IMG/VR virus record: IMGVR_UViG_3300030108_004017
Coordinates: 45,435 to 109,434 of that record
Direction: 5' to 3' (one strand)
DNA length: 64,000 nt
Source of the DNA: a virus
Below are positions 5,952 through 14,411 of this stretch, one piece after another. The notes under the pieces were generated by a model. That model did not search any database, was not told the DNA's origin, and saw only the letters and a list, made by a program, of their open reading frames with translations. The position numbers and the translations under genes are program-made. Within the stretch, counting starts at the first letter, position 1. Every line of letters starts with the position of its first letter.

Positions 5952-6890
5952 TTATTTCCTCTTTATTCTATTGAATTGTTCTTTTATTGTCCGATAACTT
6001 TCTTTTGGGTCACGACCTGGTACCGATTGGAATACATCAGAATTGTATCTTTGTAACTCTAATTCTAAATTATCAAGTACTTTTTTCAACATCTCTTCCG
6101 TGTTTTCTATACCTTGACTGGCTATATCGTAAGATATATATCGTAAATCCTCAACACTCTTTATACCAGCCTCTTCTCCATATTCGTCTTCAACATCTTG
6201 TGCCAGTTGTCTAAAGACCTCACCATTTTTAATTTGTTTATCTCCTCGTACCTTGATTTTATCTCTGAGTTGGTCTAAGTCATTCTTGATACCTTCTTCT
6301 GAACTCATAGACATACCATCATCTGAGTCCTTCTCTTTTTCTGCATCGTCCTTATACTTCATCATTATTCTTCTAATATCTGCCTTGGTAATATCTAACT
6401 CATCCTTTATCATATCCATTTGATATTCTGCATCTCCATCTTCGTCATCACCCATTTCAAATTCCATTTCTGCTTGTTGTAAGTCACCATCCAAGTCATA
6501 CCAATTAGACATCAAGTCCATAATTTTTTGGTCATCGTCTTTACTCAATTTTATATCACTATCTTCCAACCAAGTATCAAAATCATCTGGAGAAAACATT
6601 CTGTCTTCCATATCATCCCATTTACCATATGAAGGATCACTATCATCCGAATCCTTATCTTTTCCTAATCTTTTATCAATGTCGAAGTCTGAAGCTGTTG
6701 CAGTAGAACCTTTCTCATCATCTTTACCACCAAGTGAATCATCACCTTTGTTTATTGGGTCTATATACTCACCAGACTTTAGGGCCTTTTCATAATTGTC
6801 TTTATTCTTGAATACAACAATATTCCCGCCGTCTTTTTTCTTGAGTTTGAATGTTTCTTCTTCGTTGATTAAATTTTTTAGTTTTACCAT
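5952..6890 (-). CDS. Acidic, possibly capsid-packaged protein
   Basis: 312 aa, very acidic (long Asp/Glu tracts at 50-180), mostly helical. The N-terminus MVKLKNLINEEETF resembles the short capsid-targeting peptides of T4 internal proteins, which end in (L/I)-x-E and are cut by the prohead protease; here INE. The next segment (FKLKKKDGGNIVVFKNKDNY) is a small beta-like unit, and ASDFDIDKRL near 67-76 recurs as PDDFDVDKHL in the 730-aa protein at 54716-56908. It may be a capsid core or injected protein; this is inference. Confidence 0.55.
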   Translation of the reverse strand: MVKLKNLINEEETFKLKKKDGGNIVVFKNKDNYEKALKSGEYIDPINKGDDSLGGKDDEKGSTATASDFDIDKRLGKDKDSDDSDPSYGKWDDMEDRMFSPDDFDTWLEDSDIKLSKDDDQKIMDLMSNWYDLDGDLQQAEMEFEMGDDEDGDAEYQMDMIKDELDITKADIRRIMMKYKDDAEKEKDSDDGMSMSSEEGIKNDLDQLRDKIKVRGDKQIKNGEVFRQLAQDVEDEYGEEAGIKSVEDLRYISYDIASQGIENTEEMLKKVLDNLELELQRYNSDVFQSVPGRDPKESYRTIKEQFNRIKRK

Positions 6891-6900
6891 TTTAGTTCAC

Positions 6901-7188
6901 CTACTTTTTTAGTAATATAATCTTACCATTGGTTGTTGCAACTCTTTTTATTCCTATTGGATAGATAACTCCAGCAGATAGGTCTGAAGCTGCGATACTA
7001 CCATTATGTGTATGTAATACTGCATTACCTGCAGTCTTGACCACCAATGCACTCCAACCTAAGTCGTTAGAACCTGTGGCCTCATAGTTTCCTTCTACTG
7101 TTACGGTTTGATTGAATTCACCTGCTGGGTCTCCAAAAGTTCTTCTACCTCTTCCTACGATTCCGCCTGTATTTGTTGGTGTGGACAT
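6901..7188 (-). CDS. Small beta-rich structural-type protein
   Basis: 95 aa. Thr/Gly-rich start (GGIVGRGRRTFGDPAGEFNQ), then short beta strands ending GIKRVATTNGKIILLKK. The pattern is that of small capsid-decoration or tail-surface beta proteins of marine phages, but no named family is recognised. It sits just upstream of the acidic 312-aa gene. Confidence 0.5.
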   Translation of the reverse strand: MSTPTNTGGIVGRGRRTFGDPAGEFNQTVTVEGNYEATGSNDLGWSALVVKTAGNAVLHTHNGSIAASDLSAGVIYPIGIKRVATTNGKIILLKK

Positions 7189-7232
7189 TATTTTCTCCTA
7201 AATAAGTTGTTGTATTCTTATATAAATATAAC

Positions 7233-7802
7233 CTAATTAGAATCTTCGTCAAAAGCCTTCATCAATTTATTTCGTAAGTGGACAATATTTTTTGGTGTGG
7301 ACAATACCTTACCTGCGGGTTTCATTAGAAAGAAACAATTATAACATAATAATGATAGGTTCTCTAATTTATGATTCTTTCCATCACCATCAAGAAAATT
7401 CAATAGATATGGCCCTTGATAGTCTTGTTGTCTTACCTCATCATACCCACAATTACTACAACACTGTTTTATATATCCCTCTTTGATAAGTCTTTCTTGT
7501 AGTTTCCAATGTGGATAATTTGGATGTTTACCACCCAATAAATCTTCTAATTTAGCCCCACCAGCATTCCATCCACTATTTCCTGTCGAGGGTATTCCAC
7601 TTCTATCTGGTTTTGGATTGAACACATCATATAATTTGGCATACTTTTTGAATGTATTATAATTTACACCCAACAATCGAGCAGCAGATTTCATCGACAC
7701 AGAATTCTCTATCGCCCATTCTATCCTACCTTTTGGTATTGGTTTACTTCTGAACGGATTCTTCGGAGTTCCCAGACTCGATATGTTTATCTTCTTTCCC
7801 AT
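7233..7802 (-). CDS. HNH-like zinc-finger DNA-binding protein, catalytic His lost
   Basis: 189 aa. A helix-turn-helix segment at about 34-58 (SMKSAARLLGVNYNTFKKY) precedes an HNH-type zinc finger (C115/C118 and C153/C156; LDGDGKNHKLENLSLLCYNC at 137-156). In active HNH enzymes the DGD loop is preceded by DH and the final C..C is followed by H. Here these are NF and F, so nuclease activity is doubtful and a DNA-binding or structural role is likelier. The start overlaps the previous gene by 59 bp, behind a GGAAGAAG ribosome-binding site. Confidence 0.65.
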   Translation of the reverse strand: MGKKINISSLGTPKNPFRSKPIPKGRIEWAIENSVSMKSAARLLGVNYNTFKKYAKLYDVFNPKPDRSGIPSTGNSGWNAGGAKLEDLLGGKHPNYPHWKLQERLIKEGYIKQCCSNCGYDEVRQQDYQGPYLLNFLDGDGKNHKLENLSLLCYNCFFLMKPAGKVLSTPKNIVHLRNKLMKAFDEDSN

Positions 7803-8073
7803 CTTCTTCCAATATAGGTGAATCTTGATGTACTTGTACTATTACATCAGAGTTATCATTCTCTTCATCGATACCAAAATCTTCTACAATTTCTTTACCG
7901 AGACTACTCATCTCATCCACCAAATCATTCAACTCTTCTGCGAGTTCTGGTATAGTATCGAGTAGTTCTTTTAGTTCTTCTTTATCTAAATAGTCTTGTC
8001 CGATATCCTCAGGTGCCTCTAAAACTTTTTTCAAGACCTTTGATGTATCCAACTTACTCTTTTTATTTGCCAT
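7744..8073 (-). CDS. Acidic hypothetical protein
   Basis: 109 aa, strongly acidic after a basic N-terminus (MANKKSKLDTSKVLKKVLE). Residues 20-65 form Leu-rich acidic helices and the C-terminus is disordered. It overlaps the HNH-like gene by 59 bp, an unusually long overlap here. Function unknown. Confidence 0.55.
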   Translation of the reverse strand: MANKKSKLDTSKVLKKVLEAPEDIGQDYLDKEELKELLDTIPELAEELNDLVDEMSSLGKEIVEDFGIDEENDNSDVIVQVHQDSPILEEDGKEDKHIESGNSEESVQK

Positions 8074-8082
8074 AATTTTACC

Positions 8083-8346
8083 CTAATAATCTATCCCATC
8101 ATCGGGACCTTTTGGTTCATCTTTCCACCATTCGTATTGTTTATTTTGCCTGTTTTGTAAATTACTTTTGAAGTTCGTATCATATTGTTCTTCTGTCATA
8201 ACTCGCCATAACTTATCAAAATCTTCATCTTTAGGCATTAGTTTTGTACCTTTGAAATAAGTTTTCGCTCCATTCAATCCAACATTACTCGCAAGATTTA
8301 CTGATGTCACTATATTATCATACTTGTCTACAAGTAGAAACTTCAT
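8083..8346 (-). CDS. Small phage protein, unknown
   Basis: 87 aa. Starts MKFLLVDKYDNIVTSVNLAS (a short beta hairpin), then helix and a polar, Asn/Gln/Lys-rich C-terminus ending DDGIDY. It looks like the small conserved proteins near virion genes in marine T4-like phages; no family name can be given. Confidence 0.55.
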   Translation of the reverse strand: MKFLLVDKYDNIVTSVNLASNVGLNGAKTYFKGTKLMPKDEDFDKLWRVMTEEQYDTNFKSNLQNRQNKQYEWWKDEPKGPDDGIDY

Positions 8347-8356
8347 TATTAGACTC

Positions 8357-8962
8357 CTATTCTAAAACATAATTGATTTCTTTTCTTTGTACCTCACCTT
8401 TACCATCTCTATAATACACACTAACATTCATAGTGTCACCAACCATACTTTGTACAGGTGCCAACATATTACTTGTCACTCCCTCATCATCTGTTATAGA
8501 TTTTTGATTTGATGTAGGTACAACATTATCACCTGGTAATATAATATAACTTGTATCAACAGAAACATATACCATATCATCTGTCAATCCTATTGTATGT
8601 ATATATCCAAGTGTGTCACCTAACTCCCAAAATAAATTGGAACGAAAGGCTAAATTTTTGTATTGAGCGGGTTCTCCATCATATAACAATGTCATTTCCA
8701 TTCTATGTAGAGTTTGCCAGTTTGTACGACTCAATGTCAAATGGTAATACCCATTATCATCAATAGGTGCTCTACCATCAATAAATAGTTCAACTTCAAA
8801 ATCAGAGTTTTTTTCGTACTCTGATATATGGACTTCACATTGGCAGTCCTCATCCCAAACATAATAACCACCGACAGGATCTAATTCACATCCAATCAGA
8901 AGTAGTAGTGATAAACTAAATCCGTTTACGATTACCTTTTTTATTATACTGAGGTTTCTCAT
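8357..8962 (-). CDS. Predicted lipoprotein
   Basis: 201 aa with a signal peptide and lipobox (LLLLIGC, Cys at about 25), so it should be lipidated and sit in the inner or outer membrane. The mature part is acidic and beta-rich (repeats such as GYYHLTLSRTNW, NVSVYYRDGKGEV) and resembles small Bacteroidota/Marinimicrobia lipoproteins rather than typical phage proteins. A ribosome-binding site AAAGGA sets the start, which overlaps the upstream basic gene by 47 bp. Possible roles are superinfection exclusion or shielding of a surface receptor. A second lipoprotein-like gene (44219-44719) sits beside the TonB-dependent receptor. Confidence 0.65.
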   Translation of the reverse strand: MRNLSIIKKVIVNGFSLSLLLLIGCELDPVGGYYVWDEDCQCEVHISEYEKNSDFEVELFIDGRAPIDDNGYYHLTLSRTNWQTLHRMEMTLLYDGEPAQYKNLAFRSNLFWELGDTLGYIHTIGLTDDMVYVSVDTSYIILPGDNVVPTSNQKSITDDEGVTSNMLAPVQSMVGDTMNVSVYYRDGKGEVQRKEINYVLE

Positions 8963-9101
8963 TTTTCGTTCCTTTACTTTTTACCCAAGATTTTTTCTTT
9001 TTCTTTGGGTGTTTCTTTGTGTTGGTTTTTATACTGAAACTCTCTTCTTCAAGTCGTTCTGCGAGTTCTTCGTAATTCATAAAACCATCATTATTACTCA
9101 T
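8916..9101 (-). CDS. Small basic protein
   Basis: 61 aa. The acidic N-terminal third (MNYEELAERLEEESFS) is followed by a Lys/Arg-rich tail (KKHPKKKKKSWVKSKG), which suggests nucleic-acid binding. It follows a promoter-like site at 9115-9143. Function unknown. Confidence 0.5.
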   Translation of the reverse strand: MSNNDGFMNYEELAERLEEESFSIKTNTKKHPKKKKKSWVKSKGTKNEKPQYNKKGNRKRI

Positions 9102-9114
9102 TTTTTACTCCTAT

Positions 9115-9143
9115 AAGTTACGAATAATATTATATAAAGTCAA
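9115..9143 (-). promoter_or_regulatory. Sigma70-like promoter, weaker -10
   Basis: TTGACT, 17 bp, TAACTT on the minus strand in a GGCTTGACTTTATATAA context. The same TAACTT -10 is used at 44159-44187. It lies between the end of the glycan operon and the lipoprotein unit. Confidence 0.5.
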
Positions 9144-9382
9144 GCCCTTTTTATTTTTAATTTTTCTACCACATCAAGAAACTCTGTCATAGTATATTTC
9201 TTACCCTTTTCATCGAGTATAATGTAGTTCTCCAACATTTCGGCGTGGTTATTCATCATATTATGTAGTGCCACCCATCCTTGTTCAGGATAAAAAGTAC
9301 CCAAACTCTCTTCTCCTAATATGTTACTACTATACATCAGATTTTCTTTTGACTCAAATTTGTGCATCAAAAAGTATGTCAT
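9140..9382 (-). CDS. Small hypothetical protein
   Basis: 80 aa, soluble. Begins MTYFLMHKFESKENLMYSSN and ends in a basic KLKIKRA helix. It overlaps the DUF962 gene by four bases (ATGA), so it is the last gene of the glycan operon. Not recognised. Confidence 0.55.
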   Translation of the reverse strand: MTYFLMHKFESKENLMYSSNILGEESLGTFYPEQGWVALHNMMNNHAEMLENYIILDEKGKKYTMTEFLDVVEKLKIKRA

Positions 9383-9672
9383 ATTTTTATCTTACCCTTT
9401 AGTATATCCCAAAACATAATCCAATCTGATATTTTAGCCTTTATTGGATTATGAAAAGCTGCTGGTTCGTTCTTCTCATACAAATAATGTCCTGTCCAAG
9501 CAAATGGATAGATTATAAATGGTATGATTGGTAGTAACCAATAAAATCCACTATAAAACATATAACTAACAACAAATAGTGTGACCCATTGACCGATAAA
9601 ATGTAGTCTACGATTCTTTCTATTTTTATGTAGTGATAGATAATCTTTGTAATAAGATTTTCTTATTGACAT
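9379..9672 (-). CDS. DUF962 / Mpo1-like membrane protein
   Basis: 97 aa. The family pattern is clear: DYLSLHKNRKNRRLHFIG near the N-terminus, two hydrophobic segments (about 29-46 and 47-63), then PFAWTGHYLYEKNEPAAF and an amphipathic C-terminus. Yeast Mpo1 of this family is a dioxygenase acting on 2-hydroxy fatty acids; bacterial members are mostly uncharacterised. The conserved His residues (H15, H24 and the H of WTGH) are present. It may alter host lipids during infection; that role is inference. It overlaps the glycosyltransferase gene upstream by 10 bp. Confidence 0.8.
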   Translation of the reverse strand: MSIRKSYYKDYLSLHKNRKNRRLHFIGQWVTLFVVSYMFYSGFYWLLPIIPFIIYPFAWTGHYLYEKNEPAAFHNPIKAKISDWIMFWDILKGKIKI

Positions 9673-10910
9673 ACAATCAAATCCTTTTCATATGTCTTCA
9701 AAGACTTTATTTCAAAGTTGAATATGTCTAATTCCATAGTACCTAACTCTGCACTTTCTTGTAGTATCTCTGATAAATTTACAATTATATCGAAACTCTG
9801 TTGTGTAACTTTACTACAATCGAATCTAATCACGATGTTATTTGTTGGATTAGTATGTTGTGTTCTAATTCTTTTACTCAAATCAAACTGAGTATTTTGT
9901 TGTTCATCCTCAATGTATTTGTTTACATAAATACCTTTATGTCCAACCCAATCACCATATATGTTATCACACCACGGCTCTAATTCTCTTAGAAATTCAT
10001 AGTTACAATTCTCTACCACAAAACCAATATTATATTTTGGTGGAATGATAGGATGTAATTTTTCATCGTGTTTTACTAAGTGTCCCCATTTACGAACAAA
10101 ATTTCTTGTACTTCTTTCATTCTGTTTCAACCACTCATCCGATTCTCTATTTCTCATAAAAACTTGTCCGTTGGGATTTCGTATGGCCCCATCTTTGAAT
10201 CGTGAACCTCTACAAGTCATATGATATACAAATCCTTTCCAAGTTTGTATAAACTCGTAACCATTTAGTTTGAAACGATTGAATATATCAGAGTCTTCTT
10301 TTGATTGAGGAGCGTAGAGTGGGTCGTGTCCACCGATAGATTGAAAGTCCTCTTTATATATAGCCCAAGGTGCGAATATACCATTGGTTCTATCGTGATT
10401 CAATAAGAGAGGACCATACTTGATTCCATCCCTTCCTGTCTGTAAATCTTCCACCGTTTTTAATAATTCCTCTTCTTTGAACTCTTCAGGTTCTATACCA
10501 AAGTCTAATAATATTTTCTCTGGCCCATCAGGATGTAGTGGTGGTTCTATTCTTGTGAATGATACTACTTTTCCCTTTTCTAATAGTCTATCAATTTCTT
10601 TATCTGAATTGGGTGTTAGATACATATCCGCGTGAAATATCATAACAATATCATTTGTTGCATATTCATTTATTAGTGTATCGTATAATATAGTATGTCC
10701 AAGTCTTTCAGGACCTTCGTTGATATGAAGTTTTACATTCTCATCTTCTTTCATTATACTTTGAACCCATTCAACCGTACCATCCGTACTTGCATCACTC
10801 GCGATACAAATTTCATATGGTAGTGAAGAGTTCTTTCGTATACTTTCGTATGCCTGTTTTAGATATTTTAGATTATTTCTACTTGGTAGTATGTAACTTA
10901 TTGATTTCAT
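9663..10910 (-). CDS. Family 2 glycosyltransferase
   Basis: 415 aa. GT-A fold: nucleotide-binding start ISYILPSRNNLKYLKQAY, then ICIASDASTDGTVEW (the D-x-S-T-D-x-T signature of GT2), and a metal-binding H-A-D-M at about 93-96. The region to about 270 keeps GT2 features (GGHDPLY, EDSDIFNR). The last 140 residues are an extra C-terminal domain of unknown type. Transfers a sugar from a nucleotide sugar to an unknown acceptor; part of the 21-kb glycan operon. Confidence 0.8.
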   Translation of the reverse strand: MKSISYILPSRNNLKYLKQAYESIRKNSSLPYEICIASDASTDGTVEWVQSIMKEDENVKLHINEGPERLGHTILYDTLINEYATNDIVMIFHADMYLTPNSDKEIDRLLEKGKVVSFTRIEPPLHPDGPEKILLDFGIEPEEFKEEELLKTVEDLQTGRDGIKYGPLLLNHDRTNGIFAPWAIYKEDFQSIGGHDPLYAPQSKEDSDIFNRFKLNGYEFIQTWKGFVYHMTCRGSRFKDGAIRNPNGQVFMRNRESDEWLKQNERSTRNFVRKWGHLVKHDEKLHPIIPPKYNIGFVVENCNYEFLRELEPWCDNIYGDWVGHKGIYVNKYIEDEQQNTQFDLSKRIRTQHTNPTNNIVIRFDCSKVTQQSFDIIVNLSEILQESAELGTMELDIFNFEIKSLKTYEKDLIVCQ

Positions 10911-11871
10911 CGAATCTCCTATTCATTATATAAATATATACTTCTTCCCCAAAATGTTTATTAAAATTATATTTTGCCTGTTTTGATACAGAATTATAGA
11001 AGTGTTTATTGTCTCGTAACTTCTTTACAAGTTTCTTTGCTCCTAATAAGTCATCTGGCTCTACTGATGTTTCTGGAAAACATTTCCATTGTGTATTGGT
11101 ATGTTTATTTCCAACACAAGGTATTCCCCAATACGCACAATTCAAATAAAATGTACCACCTATTGTATTTGGATTCAAATGAACTGCATACTTGAAGTCT
11201 CGTATTGATTTCATCCAACCAAACCAATCCATATAAGGTAAATGATTGACCTCTTCAAAATATTTTTCTTGTTCGTTCATTTTACCCATACTTGGTAACC
11301 AAATTGGTACTCCTAAATCTCTTGCAACTATAAAAGAATTCCAACCACCATACCATCTAACAAAATTACCACCTACCAATACTTTATCGTCTTTATCTTT
11401 ATGTGGCAAGTCATCTAGCAAATCTGTTATCATAAGTGTTGGGTTTATGAAAGTTGGTTTACCTAAAAGACCTTCATAGTATTTTGCATCTCTATCATTA
11501 TGTGCAAATATAAAATCTGCAGAAGTCATATTATTTACCATATGAATTTGTTCTGCAAATGGTAGGTCTTGAAAATACCAACTTGGACCTTCTTGCATAA
11601 ATCCAACTTTTTTACACATCTTTTTTATGTTATCCATTTTGAATGGTATGTAATTCTTTGGTATGATTACTATTCCAAAATCATATTCACCCATACCATC
11701 TTTATTCCAGCCCTCTCCAACATCTTCTGATAATGGATAATGGTCGGCATCAAGTGCACAAAACCATGCAAATTCTGTTCTCATATTAGCGTGTTCACGA
11801 GTGACTTTACTCGTGAATCCCATCTCACTAAAAAATGCTACTTTATGTTTTGGTTTTTCTAAAGTCTTCAT
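10879..11871 (-). CDS. GT-B-like glycosyltransferase
   Basis: 330 aa. No D-x-D signature. Alternating beta/alpha segments and a C-terminal half with GIPCVGNKHTNTQW and NSVSKQAKYNFNKHFGEE suggest a GT-B fold in which the C-domain binds the sugar nucleotide. The N-domain (KHKVAFFSEMGFTSKVTREH) is plausible for acceptor binding. Overlaps both neighbours, as usual in this operon. Donor and acceptor unknown. Confidence 0.6.
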   Translation of the reverse strand: MKTLEKPKHKVAFFSEMGFTSKVTREHANMRTEFAWFCALDADHYPLSEDVGEGWNKDGMGEYDFGIVIIPKNYIPFKMDNIKKMCKKVGFMQEGPSWYFQDLPFAEQIHMVNNMTSADFIFAHNDRDAKYYEGLLGKPTFINPTLMITDLLDDLPHKDKDDKVLVGGNFVRWYGGWNSFIVARDLGVPIWLPSMGKMNEQEKYFEEVNHLPYMDWFGWMKSIRDFKYAVHLNPNTIGGTFYLNCAYWGIPCVGNKHTNTQWKCFPETSVEPDDLLGAKKLVKKLRDNKHFYNSVSKQAKYNFNKHFGEEVYIYIMNRRFDEINKLHTTK

Positions 11872-12847
11872 ATGTTAGAAACCTCTTTTGATTGTGATAT
11901 AAATTATTCAAATTACCCTTTGATAACACATTGAATTCTTTATACCAATTTGTTTGTCTTTTGAAATGTGATTGTTTGGTATCGTCCTCACCCTTTACAT
12001 AAAATCGTTTGTTTGGATGATTTCTATTGTGAACCTTTAGAATATTCTTCACAACATATTGTTTATACTGATTACCCATATGTAATCTCACACTCTCCAA
12101 GAATGCAGTATCATCACCATTCATAAAAACAGACTTTGGTATATTACAACCTGTCATCAATAATTGATTGGTCATTACCAATCCACTACCATCAAACTTT
12201 GGAAAATTCAAATCGTATACTGATAAATCACCATCTGTCTCTGAATTTATCTCATTCATTCTTTCGAGACTCATAGTATTTCTGATTGACGAATCTTCTG
12301 TAAGTGCCTTTGGGTCAGCCATTTCATAAAATGGACTATCAGTAAACTTTGGATGTTCTAATACTCTCCAACTATCATCCCACATCTTTCTTATGGCAAA
12401 TGTCACAATGTATCTTGGTACTGGTGAGTTATCCATTATGTGGTCAAGTGTTGGTAACATTTCTTTTGGTAGTAAACAATCACTTTCACCCCATATTGTA
12501 TAATCATATTTGAGTGAGTTTACAGACTTATAATTTAGGTCTCTACGATAGTCTGACATTGTGTATGGTGTTTCATCATCATCATAAACCTCATACTCAA
12601 CAAGAAATCCTAATGATTCAAGTCTCGCAACTTGTCGTTTGAACCTAATTAAAAATTCGTGTTTCTTTACTTTATCAGTATCCATCTTTTCAAAATACTG
12701 ACTCATATTATAAAATAAATCTATAGTTATATTTTCTTTATTGGTTATATAGTCCCATTGTACAAGAGAATCTATATACTCGGTTATCATATCAATTTCA
12801 TAAAACATTATGTGACAACCTACAATGTATCTATATTTTATCTCCAT
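11843..12847 (-). CDS. GT-A-like glycosyltransferase
   Basis: 334 aa. Begins YRYIVGCHIMFYEIDMITEY. The GESDCLLPKEML segment near 121-132 takes the place of the usual D-x-D metal site. It is likely a divergent GT-A enzyme; similar proteins occur in marine phage glycan islands. It overlaps the GT8-like gene by 10 bp. Confidence 0.55.
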   Translation of the reverse strand: MEIKYRYIVGCHIMFYEIDMITEYIDSLVQWDYITNKENITIDLFYNMSQYFEKMDTDKVKKHEFLIRFKRQVARLESLGFLVEYEVYDDDETPYTMSDYRRDLNYKSVNSLKYDYTIWGESDCLLPKEMLPTLDHIMDNSPVPRYIVTFAIRKMWDDSWRVLEHPKFTDSPFYEMADPKALTEDSSIRNTMSLERMNEINSETDGDLSVYDLNFPKFDGSGLVMTNQLLMTGCNIPKSVFMNGDDTAFLESVRLHMGNQYKQYVVKNILKVHNRNHPNKRFYVKGEDDTKQSHFKRQTNWYKEFNVLSKGNLNNLYHNQKRFLTYEDFRKTKT

Positions 12848-13569
12848 AAGTAATTTGCCTTTGTTTGCATCAATATATTAGTATGATGTTTTTGTGGGTC
12901 ATTGGGTATGGCATTGAAATGCCATATGTATCCTGGCCAATCGTCTGGTACTTCAAATCTTATTAGGTCTTGCATATTATATTCATATGGTAACCACATC
13001 ATATCTACATTATGTTTTCTTGTCAAAAAGTTCAACATAGTTTGGTCTATACCACACCCAAGTCTTACCAACCCCATAATTTTTGCAAAGTTTTCTGTAA
13101 AACATTCTTGTGCCTTTTCAAAAAATTCAGTATGGTGTTTTGAAAATACCATCATACCAGAATTGAAATACCTTGAGTAATTTAGTATTGGTTCTTCAGG
13201 AAATAAATTGTTTCTCCAATTCAATATTGACCTCACTACCCATTCACACGAACCAAAGTTTCTAACCACACCAAATTTATCACCAACCACATCAAATATA
13301 TTTGGTAAGTCTGGTGAGGGAATTGTATCTGAATCTACATACAAACATTTGTCCCATTCTTGTCCTGTAGCCTCCATCAACTGAGGAAAATACATTTTGT
13401 AAAAATTAGGTCTTATGTTTGGGTCATCAAATAGTGGTTCATTCAATACAAATAATTCTGTATCAGGTTTATCTTCTATCCAAGCCTTCCACACTTCTTG
13501 ACTCAATTTGTAAGGTGTGTTTTTTGACCTATCGTCATTTTGTATATCAATCATAAAAACTACATTCAT
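12838..13569 (-). CDS. Family 8-like glycosyltransferase
   Basis: 243 aa. GT8 hallmarks are in order: YVDSDTIPSPDL (D-x-D metal site, near 77-88), YFNSGMMVFSK, CGIDQTMLNFL and a late WHFN metal-binding His. Retaining GT8 enzymes use UDP-hexoses. The protein is near the minimal catalytic-domain length. It overlaps the next gene by four bases. Confidence 0.8.
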   Translation of the reverse strand: MNVVFMIDIQNDDRSKNTPYKLSQEVWKAWIEDKPDTELFVLNEPLFDDPNIRPNFYKMYFPQLMEATGQEWDKCLYVDSDTIPSPDLPNIFDVVGDKFGVVRNFGSCEWVVRSILNWRNNLFPEEPILNYSRYFNSGMMVFSKHHTEFFEKAQECFTENFAKIMGLVRLGCGIDQTMLNFLTRKHNVDMMWLPYEYNMQDLIRFEVPDDWPGYIWHFNAIPNDPQKHHTNILMQTKANYLWR

Positions 13570-14411
13570 TTTACAGCTCCTATATAGTCTGGATAAAGAT
13601 TTAGTAGTAACTCGTGTAACTCTTTCATCAAAACACCTCTTTCGTCTTTCTTTGACATACCTGAAATAGATAATATATAATTTTGTCTCAAGTATCCATC
13701 TGCTGCCTTATCCCATTCATATCGTTTGAAATGTGTTGCCTGATACCTAACATCCAATAAAGATAAGTCATATTTGATTCCCTCTGATTGAACCAACCAA
13801 TTGAATACTACTTGGTCTGTACCTTTTCTAACAGAGTGATTTTGTTTTTCAAGTATTACTTCCATATTATCGTTGTAAAACTTCTCTAATTTTTTCAACA
13901 TAGGTAACATTTTCTTCACATCATACAAGACATGCCCAGCAGCAAAGTATCTCGTGTGGTCATATTTTATATTATTGTAATTACATATGTCTTCGTAACC
14001 AACAATACCATCATATGTCCACCCAAGATTTGCAAAGTCACGAGTACCCCAAAAGTCATTGTCGGGTTCTCTTTCGGTTCGTGTAAATATATTAGGACAT
14101 TCTTTCAAATTTATCAATGTACTTGCATCAACTGAGTACACTTTTTCGTAATGAGAGTTCTCTGGCTTTTCAAGAAATTTTATTTGGTCAAACCATCGTG
14201 TCCAAGGTACTCTATGTTTATTTGTATTCGTATATGGTGGACTAACTTTTTCATAATGATATAAATCTATACCATCGTGTATCTCACAATACTTACTCCA
14301 ATAATACTTTGATAATTCAATCCAATCTATGTTATCAAACCCATATTTTTTTCTAATCATAGGGTCTGTTGGTACTATACCATTCAACCATATAAGATTT
14401 TTATTCTGCAT
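13566..14411 (-). CDS. GT8-like glycosyltransferase, D-x-D altered
   Basis: 281 aa. Shares the GT8 layout: VYSVDASTLINL (D-A-S in place of D-x-D), RYFAAGHVLYDV and GTDQVVFNWL. The loss of the second Asp may reduce metal binding, so activity is uncertain. Starts MQNKNLIWLNG with a short overlap with the GT2 gene upstream. Donor unknown. Confidence 0.6.
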   Translation of the reverse strand: MQNKNLIWLNGIVPTDPMIRKKYGFDNIDWIELSKYYWSKYCEIHDGIDLYHYEKVSPPYTNTNKHRVPWTRWFDQIKFLEKPENSHYEKVYSVDASTLINLKECPNIFTRTEREPDNDFWGTRDFANLGWTYDGIVGYEDICNYNNIKYDHTRYFAAGHVLYDVKKMLPMLKKLEKFYNDNMEVILEKQNHSVRKGTDQVVFNWLVQSEGIKYDLSLLDVRYQATHFKRYEWDKAADGYLRQNYILSISGMSKKDERGVLMKELHELLLNLYPDYIGAVK

